Notes under the pieces: generated by a model
What the model was told of the DNA's origin: nothing
Database searches by the model: none
The model's input: the letters and a program-made list of their open reading frames with translations, nothing else
Origin: Flavobacteriaceae bacterium
GTDB taxonomy: Bacteria; Bacteroidota; Bacteroidia; Flavobacteriales; Flavobacteriaceae
DNA length: 61,839 nucleotides
Reading direction: 5' to 3'
NCBI GenBank assembly: GCA_947451475.1
Contig: CANFZC010000007.1
Location: 1 to 61,839 of the forward strand
Program-made: the position numbers and the translations under genes
Shown here: piece by piece, positions 61,736 to 61,839 of the stretch
How positions within the stretch are numbered: the first letter of the stretch is position 1
Layout of the letters: every line of letters starts with the position of its first letter

Positions 61736-61839
61736 ATGAAAGCATACGTTTTTCCTGGGCAAGGCGCTCAATTTACTGGAATGGGTAAAGAATTATATGA
61801 GACTTCGGCGGTAGCCAAAGAACTGTTTGAAAAAGCCAA
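61736..61839 (+). CDS. fabD: Malonyl-CoA-ACP transacylase FabD (5' part only)
   Basis: The first 34 codons are in the window. They read KAYVFPGQGAQFTGMGKELY, the highly conserved N-terminus of FabD with the PGQGAQ oxyanion segment. The enzyme moves malonyl from CoA to acyl carrier protein to start fatty acid elongation. The serine nucleophile and the rest lie beyond the right edge. Confidence 0.93.
   Translation, partial: MKAYVFPGQGAQFTGMGKELYETSAVAKELFEKA

Overview
The window looks like a chromosomal segment of a Flavobacterium-like member of the Bacteroidetes. It is AT-rich. At least nineteen genes have the Bacteroidetes-type -7 promoter box TAnnTTTG upstream. It also carries the gliding genes gldB and gldC, a type IX secretion (T9SS) plug protein, two proteins with C-terminal T9SS sorting domains, and a MurE with the DNPR motif of meso-diaminopimelate-adding enzymes. 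No rRNA, CRISPR array, phage or intact insertion sequence was seen. One tRNA gene (Gly, anticodon TCC) is present.

Region 1 (1-14.8 kb, minus strand) is a compact division and cell wall (dcw) operon in the order mraZ, rsmH, ftsL-like, ftsI, murE, mraY, murD, ftsW, murG, murC, ftsQ, ftsA, ftsZ. Many neighbours overlap by 4-23 bases, and ftsZ runs off the left edge. murF and ddl are not in it. It appears to be controlled by an MraZ operator of three GTGGT repeats spaced 10 bases, overlapping the mraZ promoter.

Region 2 (15-34 kb) is mixed housekeeping and surface biology: an alpha/beta hydrolase, engB, gldB-gldC, nadE, an orphan NarL-type response regulator, and a dnaG whose zinc-ribbon ligands are all replaced. 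It continues with an ECF sigma / membrane anti-sigma-like / beta-barrel trio behind an ECF-type promoter, a polyprenyl synthase, rlmN, an O-methyltransferase, PAP2 phosphatase, tatA, an M1 peptidase, two tandem paralogous carboxypeptidase-regulatory-like proteins, pepE and tRNA-Gly.

Region 3 (34.5-53.6 kb) holds a DUF5916 outer-membrane protein, gpmI, a secreted leucine-rich-repeat protein, an acetyl-CoA hydrolase/transferase, map, a GxxExxY gene with a duplicated 5' end, a methyltransferase, the T9SS plug protein and apaG. After these come pruA, a second T9SS cargo, rsmG, a front-end-type fatty acid desaturase, an aminotransferase, purT, DUF6370 and a Crp-like regulator.

Region 4 (53.6-59.4 kb) is the accessory part. 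An unrecognised 246-aa gene sits behind a nested inverted repeat and five 11-bp direct repeats. Then a redox/stress group (pirin, GNAT, OsmC, 4Fe-4S protein, and further on an FMN reductase) appears to be interrupted by dense intergenic repeats and three AT-rich orphan genes, each preceded by a copy of one hairpin element, followed by a broken lipoprotein remnant. Region 5 (59.4 kb to the end) holds the FMN reductase, a 540-aa membrane-anchored protein with internal repeats, and the start of fabD.
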